The notes: generated by a model not told the origin, from the sequence alone. 64,000 nucleotides of DNA from Gari tellinella (GCA_922989275.2 OV277858.1:99310794-99374793), one strand, 5' to 3'; shown: positions 12,201-19,759, counted from the first letter of the stretch. Translations and numbers: made by a program.

Positions 12201-15200
12201 TCTTTAGTCTGTTGACATTAGATGTCAACCTACCATGAGCTAGTCCACGATTTACTGGTAGATCCTGCATATCTTCTTTCCATGGCCATGTTGCTTGGTA
12301 TCTTTCATTCTCATACTTGATTGTTTCCTTGAATTTGGCCATTGCAATTGTATCATTAGTGTCCCAAAGGTGATCTGTCACGCCAATAGATTCAATGGCC
12401 CAAAAGTCTTCAAGGTCTGGCTTTCTTGGTACACTTTCATCCACGGCGGAGTAAAGGTTTTGACTACCACACTCAGAACCGTAGGTAAGTATAAGCATGC
12501 TGTAATCATTTGCTTTGTTGTCCGTTTCCTTGATACGACCGGTAAGTATCCATCCTACTTTGGAACTAAGCAAGTACAATCCTGGCTGAATTTCTATCCG
12601 TTGAGGCAACACAATGTCCAAATAAAAGTCATTACCTATCAGAAGGTCAACTGAAGAAAATTCATTTTCAGATGGTACAATGTCTGCCATATCTACACTT
12701 CTCAAAGTTTGTTGCACTGCCTTGTCGAACTTAATAGCTTTCCTTTCCATTGTTCCAGTGATGTCAGGAACTATGTTTGCAGTAATAGTTAAGTACTGTC
12801 CATTCTTCAATTTGGTATCCAGTTTTGTGGAAGGTGTCTTGATCACCTTTGCCTTATTGCTACCAAAGGTCACCACTTTAATTTCTTGATTTTCACCTCG
12901 TTTTAGACGGAGTCGCTCCGCCAGATGCTCCGACACGTATGTCCTTTGTGAACCCGAATCTAGAAGGAGTCGAATTTGTTCTTTGTTTGAATTTGCTGTA
13001 TTTTTAGCTTCAACTTTTGCCGTTTGCATTAAAACAAATTCTCCTGATGATACAAGAACATTTTCCTGTCCGGTGTAATCAGGGGTATTGTGTAATTCTA
13101 TCTCCTCTGAGACATTTACATACTCCATTGGTTTCTTTGTTTCTTTGTACTGAAATTTTTTAGGACAAAGACTCCTGTGATGAACATCTTTTTCACCACA
13201 GTGAACACATATTTTACTCTGTTTGCATTCATGGGTCTTGTGTCCAACTTTTAAGCACTTGTAACACGAATCCTTCAGTAATCGTTTTCTTTGCTCAATA
13301 CTTTTGAATTTCGTGCACTCGTCACTCCAGTGACGATTTGAACAGAATCTACATTTGTTTGCGTATCCTTGAGCAGAATTTTCTCCAGAGAACAACGTTT
13401 CTGCAGAACTTGGACTACGTACAAACACGTTTTTGTACCCATAACCGGGTGTTTGTTTTCTGACGTTTTCAAATCTCCGGAAAGATTGACCACTTTGTTT
13501 ATCCTGTCCATTCTTTGGAGATTCTTTGTTTGTTTCTTTTTCTGACTGTTCTCGAGCAGTTACGTAATCTTTCATTCGTTTACGTAGCTCTGAAACAGTC
13601 CACTCATGGCTAGTACCTTTCTGCACTTCCAGATGAAGTAGGACGTCCTTTGGAATTTTCGACTTAATCATTGCAAGAAACATGTTTTGGTCTGTATTCT
13701 CGCCCATGACTTCTAAACTTCTCAAATGTTTCTCAATAGTGTCTAGAAACTGCCTGAGATTAACTGATTTGTTTGCTGGTGGTTCCAGATTCATCATCGT
13801 ATGATAATGGAGATCAATTATCTCTTGTGCCTTTCCAAACCGCTCTTTCAGTAAGGATATAGCTACTCCGTAATTTTTACTACATAGTGATAAACCTGAT
13901 ATGGCTGCTTTTGCATCACCAGAGAGTTTACTTTGTAGGTAGGTAAATTTTTCAACGTCAGACAGTTTCTTATTTTCATCAACTGTGCAAGAAAATGAAT
14001 CCCAAAATTCAGGCCATTTTATTTTGTTACCAGAAAATGGTTTCATTTCTAATTTTTGCAACTTGACGGATGTTGACTTGTCATGTGAACCACTTACCTT
14101 AACAAGAGCCTCTTGTTGGAGAATCATTTGTCTTTCCATGAATTCCCTTTGATTGTGATTCTGACGTTCAACAAAGTCCTGTTGCCGTGCATTTTGTTCA
14201 GCAATAAATTCTTGCATTTGAGTTTGTAACTCAGACTCTTCTTTTGTTTTTGCTTGTTTTAGTTGTAAGGTAGCACTTGTCTCTTCTGTGAGATTTTCTC
14301 GAAGATTTTCAAGCTTCACGCAACACTCAGTCGCTTTATCACACAAACTATAATCCTCGTCTATCACATTATCAGTATCTACTTCTTCATCTTCACTCTC
14401 TGCAAGTGATGAAATGTATTTTTCACACTGCATCTCTACCTTTTCAGTATAAATTTTCAACACTTTTAAACTCATGTTCACTTTAGACACATGCTCGTCT
14501 ATACTGGTGTCTGAATAGTATTTTTCCAGTAATATTTCACAATTTTGTATTTCATTTTCAAGGCGGTTTCTGTACCGCGTTCTTACACCTTTGGTGTATT
14601 TTGACGCTGACATATTTGTTTCGAAATATTCCGTCAATATCAATCCAAATAGTAATCCGAAACTTGAATATTCACTTAAACTTTCACCAGGTTTTCCCGG
14701 GTTTCGGCGCCAAACAATGTGGCGGACACTTTTACTTGAGTTATTGGGAGAGCAAATTAGGTTTCTTAATAATCCGCCACAGTGGAAATCATACAAAACA
14801 AATTAAATCCATTTTAACATATTTAATTTCACATTTAATATCCATGTTTTCGATCACTTTAGCAATTTAAATCCAATCACAGTATAACCAATAAGTCCGA
14901 AATTTCAAAGTACAGAGCGTTTTAGTCAAACATATGTTGGCCCTTATATAGGGTTAAATCTGAGCACGTGCAAACCACCCTAATATGGCTCCGCCGCACG
15001 ACATAAGCAAGTTTATGGAGTGCTCCGCCGCACGACATAAGCAAGTTTATGGCGTGCTCCGCCATTCCAGTTTCTACTGGTTTAACTCCTTCTGCTCCGT
15101 CTTCTTGACTATTATGATTATGTGTAAATAATAACAGAAAACCAACTTAACAAATACAATTAATAAAACTTAAACATATCGTTCACGACAATATGCAGTC

Positions 15201-18200
15201 AAGCTCCCGTTTATCCCTATGTATTTTAATGTATTAATTTTGTTTAATGTCAAATGCGACGGTTATTTATTTCATCGTTTTTAGCAAACCGAAAGTAGCA
15301 CTGATCATACTTTTTCTATATAACAAAGAAGCTGACTTTTAACATACTTAACAGACACGGGTTTTCACCTCGGTAAAAGAACGTTAACATGGATTAAAAG
15401 TAGATCCTGATCAGATGGTTACTATATAGGAACAGTCTCTATAATCAATGACTGTCCTCTCTGGTTCTTAAATGACATTATAGGTCTATAAATGCTGGTT
15501 ACTATATAGGAACAGTCTCTATAATCAATGACTGTCCTCTCTGGTTCTTAAATGACATTATCTATAAATGCTGCCTATTACAGGTGAAAAAGGGGATATT
15601 TATTAAGACATTACCGGTATTAAACACAAACATTGTATTATTCAGTTATTAAGAATGACATGAATATTCATTAGGCAAAGGGTTAAACTGATCTTTTAAA
15701 ATATGTTGAATGGTAAACAGTTTCTTCAAAAATGTATATTTTGTTTGTTCATTATATACCAGCAGATTTTAGTTGACAGAAATTTCATAGAAATAGTTCA
15801 GCCTGTCATGCTCATAGCGCACATGGAGTTCACCTCTCAAGGCTTCTGCCCAGGGGCCATAAAGCGCAAAGCATCATATCACAACTAACAACAGGAAGTA
15901 ACCAATTAGCTAGAAATCGAATTGTATACTGACTCCCCACTGGGGTGCAGCTGCTGTCCCATAAGTGTCATCTCTGCTATGACAAGCCATAAAACGGAAG
16001 CTTAAGTCTTGGGTACACAGGCTGGAATCAAAACACACCAAACTATTTTTTTTATATAGGATCCACATTGTTATTCATGTGGGGAATAAATTTTAATCTG
16101 CTATACCATGCACTCCTTCATGTGCAAAAGCTTAACCCATTACCCCCATCATTATGCCTTTTACTCCTTTAATGAATTCCACCTTAATAAGCAAATAAAT
16201 CCTCTTCATGCACTAAGCAGTCAAAATTATGAAACATAGGTGATATTTTATGTCGTAGTGGGTGGTGCCTTAAAGCAGGATTAAAGTAAAGCAGGGTACA
16301 CCTTAAGGCGCATTATGTTTTACTTTCAACCTGCTTTAAGAGGTGACCTATATTCAATACTTAACACGGGCTGTGGGGTAATTGGTTTAGGTAATGGGTA
16401 AACCCATTACCCGATCGCCTGTTCCTACCTGGAAAGACAGGTGTCCATTAAAGGTAGATTGAAAAGTACATGCTACTTTACTTTCAGCTTGCTTTAAGCT
16501 ACCATCTGCTAGGATATTCAATGTTTTTAATGTTGCACATTCATGCTAATAAAAACTTTGAATTAGAACTCTTTCCTTCAATGGAGGCATAAACCAAAGT
16601 CGTATTGAAAGGGTTAATAGGAAATACATACCGTTTTAACAACATAAATACTTTAGAACCCCTCTCCTATCATTAAATGTGTACTCTATTGAAAACTCAA
16701 TGTTGAAAGTAAAGCATGTATTCCATCGGTTTAGTAGATTAAAACTTTATTTCTGTTGATCTTTTACCAGTTCACTAATTATAATAGGCTTAAAACACTA
16801 TCATTTATAAAAAGTTTGGAACCAGATAAGATGCAGCATATATACTAACAGGCTGATCAGGGGTAGAACTGTTTCACACTCATATATGTTTTAAGTCAAA
16901 ATTGATATCATGTTCTAAACTTTTATCAAGAAAGTAGGCAGTCTTTTTTTTTTTTTAAATATTAACCCTTATCATGCTATTAGCATAATTGATCATTCCT
17001 ACGGTATTTTTCCTTATTTAATCAGCTAAAGTAATAAATTAAATGATAGGTATTCATAGCGGGTAGGGTTTATGGTTGATTAAAAGCAACCAGAATGTGC
17101 TATGACACATCCATGTAACGGGATTTAACCCTTTACCCAATAGATGGTATTAGTTTTGAAGATAGGTGACCCCTTAAGGCAGGTTAAGCTACATTCTGCT
17201 TTAAGCTATCATCTGCTGGGAGGTATAACATATTTATTGAGGTGCAGATTGATGACTTATTTTAATAAACATATGAATAAATGATATGCATAGAACGGTA
17301 TATCTATGGAAGTTTTTGTAAGTTTTATTGTAGGCAAAGTAAATGCATGTCTTAATTCTATTTTTGAACAATATGAGAGATTGCGCTTTCAATAATGTTC
17401 TACTGTATATAATATAAGCTCTACACTAACAAGCAGACGATCTCCTCAAATTCGTGTTTGAGGATAAAGGTTCGATACTATGTGTACTTCACTATTGAAC
17501 CGGAAACAACCGCTCATTCAGGGGGCGCTACTCTTATCACACTTTCCATGCGGGGTAACTCTGTATATCGGTAGGGCCCCATTCATTAATACAGAAATAT
17601 TATATTATTTGATGGTCAATAAACAAAATATACTTTAACTTAGAAAGTGGGGGGAAAGTGTTAGATTACCAAAATACACTTAAAGAAGAGGGGGAAAGTG
17701 CAAAATTCAGAGTTAACAAGTAATGCGATGCCCTGAAATGCGTAAAAAATAGATAACCAAACAAAAATGAGATTAATTGTTTTCTCAATAAATAATGCTG
17801 GCATCGCATTAAGCAGGTTTACATTGCCTTTGATGAGCCCCATGTTTTATCATTGAGTGGACTCTGAACATACATTGAATCGGTATGTGCTGGTGTACAG
17901 AAAATCCTGAAGGTACCTGTTGGGTCAATGAGTCCACATTGTAAGGAGACAAGCAATTATCACCCGGGATGAGGGCGCAATCAGGTCGGGAAGGAAGTCC
18001 TAGCCTCCCACTCAAACGCAACGGGGGACTCCAGTCCGACCGCACAATGTCTATCTATCTATCTATGATTCTATCTATCTCTTTGTACTGCTGCACACCC
18101 TCACGGGTAATTTTGAGCAGTTGCACGTCTGTGTCTGTTAGTAGAAATTTATATACGTGAAAAGAAAAAGTAGAATAACATAGTAAAAAGCTAGAAAATT

Positions 18201-19759
18201 GTTAAGTTTAAAGCAAATAAGGGCAAAATACCGGAATATCCCCCACGTGTATTAATCTATCTATCTATCTATGGTTACTGCCAACCCCTCTCGCGAGTGT
18301 TATAGGCTGGAAAAGGTGCACGTCGGAATTGTTAGTAGGAAAAAGTGTAACTATATAGGTAGAGCCTGGTAATAAGAATTATCAGGAAAGTGAGAGACAA
18401 GAACAGAGTTCAAGTCATAAATAAAATGTTAGCAATTAAGTGAGTGTGCAAAAGATTAAGAGTAAAAACACTAGTATGTGACTAATACTGTATCCCCACC
18501 ACTGCCAGCTTGAACTGGTCAAGATCAGACAGGGTTACAATGTTGCAGGGGAGATGATTCCAGAGGGTGATACAGTGCGGAAAGAATGAGAACTTGTGGT
18601 AGTCTGATGAAACCTGTATTTGTCTAAGAGAAAGAGGGTGCATGTGTCTAGTTGGTCTGAGAGGTTTCATAATGTAGGATGGGAGACTGGTGGAAACTAA
18701 GTTATGGTAGATCTTAAAGAACATGATTAAGCGGAAGTCTAGTCTACAATGCTCAAGAGAACGCCAGCCAAGATCTTTCTGCATGGCAGTTACTGAGGAA
18801 GATGAGGAGTAGTCTCGTTTCACCCACCGTATCGCTCGTCTCTGGAACATTTCAACTTTATGAGTATATCGACTTGGTTGTGGGGGTGCCAAACTGTGGA
18901 GGCTGCATGATACTCCAACTGGGGGCGGACCAAGGATTTGTATGCGAGTTGTTTAACTTTTTCATTTTTTGTGGTGATATTTCTTTTTAAGAAGCCTAAA
19001 GTTTTGCTTGCATTTGATGTTACTCTTGTGATATGTGTATTAAAGAGCCCCCACTGTGGTTCTGTATCTGTATCAATACGTTGTAGAATCCTATAAAGGC
19101 TTTTACACGATGGGTATGTTGTTGAACCGTTCATATATACAGAATGAACCACATTTCCTATTTATTACTTCTACGCAATCAATTCTGATGATTATGAGAA
19201 GGGGCACTTTTTAGGTGCACCATTGGACTGTACCTGGCCGGTCACTTTATCCAGACACCGACGAACCAGTCATTATGCTAACTTGAAATTCTGAGCGCCA
19301 AGGAGGGAAGCCATTACTACCAATTTTCAAGTCTTTGGTTTGACCCGGCCGGGGATTCATTGAACCCGCAACCTCTCGCACTGCAAGCCGACGCTCTACC
19401 ACTGAGCTATACAGGTGGTTTACAGGCACATTACGTGACATGCGAGGGATATTCCGGTATTTTGACCGAATAAGGATAAAAACAGGTTAAGTCGACCGGC
19501 ATTCCGTCCCGACGGGGGTGGGGTAGAGACTCTTCTCCTGACAAATGTTCTCTAGTTCTCTGGAGATGAGCTTATTAGAGGTTTACTCGCTGCAAATATC
19601 ATGTGTCAGCTCTTCGATTTTACACAAAACAACGCAGTTTACTTCCTTTTAGTTGAATGTTTATTCTGGAACATGTTCTTTGGAAATGAATAACTGATGA
19701 TCCTGAAAATAAAGAACCGTACCATCGGTTTCCAACTTTTTGATGACTTCTTCTTCCAT
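3144..19759 (-). CDS. COG5: COG5, conserved oligomeric Golgi complex subunit 5 (5' part; exons 1-5)
   Basis: Five exons encode the first 120 residues of COG5, a subunit of the COG vesicle-tethering complex that acts in retrograde transport at the Golgi. Exons are 19759-19723, 6577-6438, 5888-5831, 4269-4215 and 3213-3144. All introns are GT..AG and all phases agree (1, 0, 1, 2, 0). The protein starts MEEEVIKKLETDD and carries the family's N-terminal landmarks: FLEEAFDVK (about residues 17-25), AQLAKLAEGIGLLDKEIHSQ (40-59), HHEDLLSQATG (63-73), GVLQMMQARI (79-88) and RAKVTDPYTK (99-108). These match vertebrate COG5 in order without gaps. This is the predicted coiled-coil N-terminus. Remaining exons must lie left of position 1; I found none in 1-3143. 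Intron 1 is 13.1 kb and holds a BEL/Pao element in the same orientation. Confidence 0.9.
3250..3513. mobile_element. Family-F MITE with 6-bp duplication AGATAA
   Basis: CAGGGCTGCCATTTCTCC at the left, GGCAGCCCTG at the right, AGATAA immediately outside both ends. The core palindrome is the family-A type (AAAGTAAAGCAGAATGCGCC). Confidence 0.75.
3799..4050. mobile_element. Family-A MITE
   Basis: The left end is slightly decayed (TTGACCCATTACCCCATA), the right ends GTGTTAA, and the length is 252 bp with the standard AAAGCAGAATGTGCC palindrome. Confidence 0.75.
4215..4269 (-). CDS. COG5: COG5 exon 4
   Basis: 55 nt. It completes Gly79 and encodes VLQMMQARIQSLLSAMD plus two bases of Arg97. The acceptor is TTACAG and the donor GTAAAT. 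A family-B MITE starts only about 30 bp upstream of the exon in gene orientation (4300-4552). Confidence 0.9.
4300..4552. mobile_element. Family-B MITE, full length
   Basis: TTAACCCTTTCCTCCCTG at the left; TTCAAAGAGTTTTAA at the right; 253 bp. The core is a perfect inverted repeat AGGGCTCCTTAAGGAGCCCT with AGTGTAGACCCTGATCAG arms. Confidence 0.8.
4965..5625. mobile_element. Family-A MITE split by an H2-type insertion
   Basis: The A-type left half (4965-5107) and right half (about 5520-5625, ending GGTAATGGGTTAA) are separated by about 410 bp of reverse-orientation H2 sequence ending GTGCCAAGAGAGCTAAAAAT. Confidence 0.65.
5626..6125. repeat. Partial family-A copies flanking COG5 exon 3
   Basis: 5640-5800 and 5960-6125 contain A-type cores (TAAAGTAGAATGTGCC; AGGTTGAAAGTAAAGCC) but lack one or both ends. 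COG5 exon 3 lies between them. Confidence 0.5.
5831..5888 (-). CDS. COG5: COG5 exon 3
   Basis: 58 nt, encoding IVAHHEDLLSQATGVETLE plus one base. The acceptor is TTGTAG and the donor GTGGGT. It is phase-compatible with both neighbouring exons. Confidence 0.9.
6143..6392. mobile_element. Family-A MITE, intact
   Basis: TTAACCCATTACCCCGTA to GGGGGAATGGGTTAA, 250 bp, A-type palindrome in the middle and TTAA at both edges. A reference copy for this family. Confidence 0.8.
6438..6577 (-). CDS. COG5: COG5 exon 2
   Basis: 140 nt, residues 13-59. The acceptor is TTTTCAG before 6577 and the donor is GTATAAAT after 6438. It encodes the most conserved N-terminal COG5 stretch (FDVKAHANQAIQGRAI then AQLAKLAEGI). 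Confidence 0.9.
6680..6777. repeat. Degenerate short tandem array, TTTCGCTACCC motif
   Basis: About six imperfect repeats of a 17-20 bp unit containing (G)TTTCGCTACCC. It may be the terminal repeat region of an unknown element; I did not find an inverted partner. Confidence 0.5.
7021..7493 (-). repeat. 3' LTR of the BEL/Pao element
   Basis: Same length and, as far as I can read, same sequence as the 5' LTR. ORF3 stops 40 bp before it. Confidence 0.93.
7494..7501 (-). promoter_or_regulatory. Short polypurine tract next to the 3' LTR
   Basis: GGCGGGAG on the minus strand directly abuts the LTR. It is short and has one pyrimidine, so it is only a candidate plus-strand priming site. Confidence 0.35.
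7534..8433 (-). CDS. BEL/Pao ORF3: two-finger C2H2 zinc-finger protein with acidic tail
   Basis: 299 residues placed between pol and the 3' LTR, where env sits in env-bearing BEL elements. Two C2H2 fingers are intact: CDTCGRSYTNKRNLNRH with second His31 (C10, C13, H26, H31), and C40, C45, H58, H63 (CX4C spacing). The rest is Asp/Glu/Ser-rich (DDADNNPIEISSDESDSED near 215-235) and lacks membrane segments or a signal peptide, so it is not an envelope protein. Spacing to the LTR is 40 bp. The frame is uninterrupted, unlike pol. A nuclear or nucleic-acid-binding role is likely from the fingers; the actual function is unknown. Confidence 0.85.
   Translation of the reverse strand: MKLRNMRFHCDTCGRSYTNKRNLNRHMKEKHSDKLLHFKCVVTGCKATLIRRSYLTKHLKLIHKLDSHTVKQLVSDVVLETSDSQKRPPLNGIYEDISDADDTHPYEDVSDGDFDTWLDDKIEINKQPTVPLLVPDITATEHLPKKSSDIADMDFAKEPTLDEVYNHAEAELRQDIQLSSVSEAVVAAVESEFSDIGSSNKSIGPGSDVDSNSGDDADNNPIEISSDESDSEDTFEQSVEFFNVTLKTTKSVKDGEVRKVDRVASVAYSQNFDPTNHNPMEIIQRIQQEFVDFIDNYKK
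8434..8872 (-). other. Non-coding spacer between pol and ORF3, CTCCGCC-rich
   Basis: There is no credible ORF. Four exact CTCCGCC heptamers and one near-match lie between 8540 and 8675, the same motif as in the LTRs. It may hold a splice acceptor or internal promoter for ORF3; I cannot choose between them. Confidence 0.4.
8873..10780 (-). CDS. BEL/Pao pol, second part (integrase)
   Basis: This frame resumes in the duplicated segment and shares its first residues (FVANRVKEIKGCDVKEFRY) with the end of the preceding ORF. The ATG at 10780 is therefore probably not a natural start. It contains the H2C2 zinc-binding region (RMHKELLHSGVSH .. CLVC), the integrase core with KVGIDYLGPLYV and IFSDNAQQF (D, D) and GGYYERLVGLTKR (E), and a DUF5641-like tail (QIGDVVLIKEDIPRGCWKLG). 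Together with 10771-14613 it makes one pol that is now out of frame by two bases. Confidence 0.9.
   Translation of the reverse strand: MFVANRVKEIKGCDVKEFRYTPSSENPADLPSRGTTIEQLKNNSLWFQGPCWLSKPLNEWRDISRETKEGDIVKDVDQPLESIQLSEETCDNPPFQIDSERFSSASKLIRVTAFANRFVNKTRKLESHMGSLTSEELQQAETTWIKSVQRKHFPGVFDAITNNKSNNLQRQLDLYIDDNGVLRCRGRMEHASMSEASRRPVLLPKNEHFTHLVVDRMHKELLHSGVSHTLSSIRKRFWIPCGRASVKRVIRQCLVCRRHEGGAYAMPKMAPLPPERVTESAPFAKVGIDYLGPLYVKGKDETNKIWICLYTCLVTRAVHLEMMNNLTTEEFLMGFRRFIASRGTPDTIFSDNAQQFKLASETLDLVWRSILKCEDVQSYVSEKGIRWKFIVERAPWMGGYYERLVGLTKRSLRKAIGRNLLTHTQMLTYIKEIESVVNSRPLVYVGDDVNSIVTLSPANFLVLNPNIGLPEIETGHDEEYTPCESSAQKLLKLWKKGQKLLNAFWTIWRNEYVLSLRERGQTRLKTHRIKSQFVPQIGDVVLIKEDIPRGCWKLGKITKLIQSRDKNVRSAKVRLSSGREIGRPLNLLCPIEVSGDIDQIQPEQLSETAIYSKQPKRVAATIANQKIKQYFSNSE
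10708..10903 (-). repeat. 98-bp tandem duplication breaking pol
   Basis: 10708-10805 and 10806-10903 are the same 98 bp. The unit is bounded by CAGAG at both edges and at the junction. 98 is not a multiple of 3, so the second copy shifts the frame. Confidence 0.95.
10771..14613 (-). CDS. BEL/Pao gag-pol, first part (gag, protease, RT, RNase H)
   Basis: The start chosen is the ATG at 14613 (MSASKYTKGVRTRYR), 80 bp past the primer site; the open frame upstream lies in the LTR. In order come an N-terminal coiled-coil-like region rich in Q and E, a DUF1759-type gag domain (FSGNKIKWPEFWDSF), and three CCHC-like knuckles (CRFCSNRHWSDEC, CYKCLKVGHKTHEC, CVHCGEKDVHHRSLC). Next are an aspartic protease (LLLDSGSQRTYVSEH), RT with VADIEKAF and the catalytic YVDN variant (DIYVDNVITG), and RNase H signatures CFCDAS, PRLELLAVLIGARC and LWSDSQCVLHW. 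The frame runs into a stop after a 98-bp tandem duplication, just before the integrase. Confidence 0.9.
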   Translation of the reverse strand: MSASKYTKGVRTRYRNRLENEIQNCEILLEKYYSDTSIDEHVSKVNMSLKVLKIYTEKVEMQCEKYISSLAESEDEEVDTDNVIDEDYSLCDKATECCVKLENLRENLTEETSATLQLKQAKTKEESELQTQMQEFIAEQNARQQDFVERQNHNQREFMERQMILQQEALVKVSGSHDKSTSVKLQKLEMKPFSGNKIKWPEFWDSFSCTVDENKKLSDVEKFTYLQSKLSGDAKAAISGLSLCSKNYGVAISLLKERFGKAQEIIDLHYHTMMNLEPPANKSVNLRQFLDTIEKHLRSLEVMGENTDQNMFLAMIKSKIPKDVLLHLEVQKGTSHEWTVSELRKRMKDYVTAREQSEKETNKESPKNGQDKQSGQSFRRFENVRKQTPGYGYKNVFVRSPSSAETLFSGENSAQGYANKCRFCSNRHWSDECTKFKSIEQRKRLLKDSCYKCLKVGHKTHECKQSKICVHCGEKDVHHRSLCPKKFQYKETKKPMEYVNVSEEIELHNTPDYTGQENVLVSSGEFVLMQTAKVEAKNTANSNKEQIRLLLDSGSQRTYVSEHLAERLRLKRGENQEIKVVTFGSNKAKVIKTPSTKLDTKLKNGQYLTITANIVPDITGTMERKAIKFDKAVQQTLRSVDMADIVPSENEFSSVDLLIGNDFYLDIVLPQRIEIQPGLYLLSSKVGWILTGRIKETDNKANDYSMLILTYGSECGSQNLYSAVDESVPRKPDLEDFWAIESIGVTDHLWDTNDTIAMAKFKETIKYENERYQATWPWKEDMQDLPVNRGLAHGRLTSNVNRLKKMPDLMNKYDAVIQDQLQKGVIEKIDGSVDATSGVVHYLPHHAVITPHKTTTKVRLVYDASAKTSDKYKSLNECLFRGPVMLHDLCGILMRFRTHNIALVADIEKAFLQVGLQPDQRNCTRFLWLKDISNPSTDRKNVQEYRFCRVPFGVISSPFILGATIEHHLESYKTDIGEQLKNDIYVDNVITGTNDDSQALKLYTDSKAMFTDAAMHLREWSTNSETLNKVIPMEDKAKSETIKVLGHTWNTAKDILSLKKSLILDDDTTLTKRSVLRQLASVYDPLGLFSPVLLRGKVLLQTVWSKGQEWDDVLDQCDAETWLSIKEDLKKIPEIEIPRNLAMQDDNVQYKLLCFCDASMHAYATCVYLHQEGSSQSRADLIFSKSRLAPKKQITIPRLELLAVLIGARCVAFVKKHLALPIQDVYLWSDSQCVLHWIHSENVSSVFVANRVKEIKGCDVKEFRYTPSSGYTLKMYRQCS
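14695..14712 (-). promoter_or_regulatory. Primer-binding site, tRNA-Phe type
   Basis: Five bases inside the 5' LTR, TGGCGCCGAAACCCGGGA pairs with the 3' end of tRNA-Phe (acceptor GCCGAAA, T-stem CCGGG) at 17 of 18 positions. The one mismatch is the discriminator base (C where T would pair with A73). Confidence 0.7.
14718..15190 (-). repeat. 5' LTR of the BEL/Pao element
   Basis: 473 bp, TGT..ACA. It contains a TATATAAG box on the minus strand (14943-14950) and a 34-bp tandem repeat with CTCCGCC motifs. Sequence matches the 7021-7493 copy at every base I compared. Confidence 0.93.
14943..14950 (-). promoter_or_regulatory. TATA-like box in the 5' LTR
   Basis: TATATAAG on the minus strand, placed mid-LTR where the U3/R boundary would be expected. 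No transcript data support the start. Confidence 0.4.
15191..15416 (-). other. COG5 intron 1 between BEL element and tandem repeat
   Basis: Apart from the ATATG duplication at 15191-15195 I see no recognisable feature. Confidence 0.5.
15417..15568. repeat. 80-bp tandem duplication, nearly identical copies
   Basis: GGTTACTATATAGGAACAG starts at 15417 and again at 15497. The second copy lacks four bases after ATGACATTAT. Confidence 0.9.
15569..16131. other. Intronic sequence without recognisable features
   Basis: AT-rich COG5 intron 1. Small ORFs here match no known protein. I see no hairpin or known repeat ends. Confidence 0.4.
16132..16617. mobile_element. Two adjacent family-A MITEs (16132-16389, 16399-16617)
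   Basis: The first has TTAACCCATTACCCCCAT and the core AAAGTAAAGCAGGGTACACC. The second runs from TAAACCCATTACCCGATC to GAAAGGGTTAA. They are separated by nine bases. Confidence 0.65.
17126..17235. repeat. Partial family-A MITE
   Basis: TTTAACCCTTTACCCAATAG with a shortened core (TAAGGCAGGTTAAGC..). The right half is missing. Confidence 0.55.
18036..18083. repeat. (TCTA)n microsatellite
   Basis: Runs of TCTA/ATCT interrupted once. They sit at the 3' side of a non-LTR-derived tail on the minus strand. Confidence 0.8.
18254..18275. repeat. (TCTA)n microsatellite, retroelement tail
   Basis: Four to five TCTA units at the 3' end (minus strand) of the RT-bearing fragment at 18482-19152. Confidence 0.75.
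18482..19152 (-). pseudogene. Non-LTR reverse transcriptase C-terminal domain, frameshifted
   Basis: Two overlapping frames, broken near 18860-18880, give the typical post-RT region: KTLGFLKRNITTKNEKVKQ, then LAYKSLVRPQLEYHAASTVW, then MFQRRAIRWVKRDYSS and LGWRSLEHCRLDFRLIMFFK. It ends with PLRPTRHMHPLSLRQ, FFPHCITLWNHLP and DLDQFKLAV. The catalytic RT core is absent, so the copy is dead. Confidence 0.8.
19321..19412 (-). repeat. tRNA-like sequence (SINE head)
   Basis: The minus strand has AGCTCAGTGGTAGAGCGT (A box) and GCGGGTTCAATGAATCCC (B box with an insertion). The T-loop is not canonical, so it is tRNA-derived, not a working tRNA. Confidence 0.55.
19723..19759 (-). CDS. COG5: COG5 exon 1 (start codon)
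   Basis: The ATG is at 19759-19757 on the minus strand. Twelve codons plus one base are followed by a GT donor at 19722-19721. The split codon G|AT joins exon 2 as Asp13. The exon is only 37 nt, so it rests on the splice phase and on LETDD-VFQQFLEE resembling the acidic start of other COG5 proteins. Confidence 0.75.

Larger units (their letters stand above)
7021..15190 (-). mobile_element. Full-length BEL/Pao LTR retrotransposon with extra zinc-finger ORF
   Basis: Two 473-bp LTRs bound an 8170-bp element flanked by the 5-bp duplication ATATG (7016-7020 and 15191-15195). Reading right to left on the minus strand the order is LTR, primer site, gag-protease-RT-RNaseH, integrase, spacer, C2H2 zinc-finger ORF, LTR. 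Domain order and the DUF1759/A17/DUF5641-like regions are those of BEL/Pao. The LTRs read as identical, so the insertion is young, yet pol is interrupted by a 98-bp tandem duplication. It lies in COG5 intron 1 in the sense direction. Confidence 0.93.
18254..19152 (-). mobile_element. 5'-truncated non-LTR retrotransposon (CR1/Jockey-like)
   Basis: Minus-strand coding remains of an RT C-terminal domain plus 3'UTR and a TAGA-type tail. The 5' end is lost near 19150. Confidence 0.7.

Noticed and set aside
14614..14796. Gag start at 14796
   Set aside because: Those codons lie across the LTR end and primer site. The ATG at 14613 is the first one downstream.
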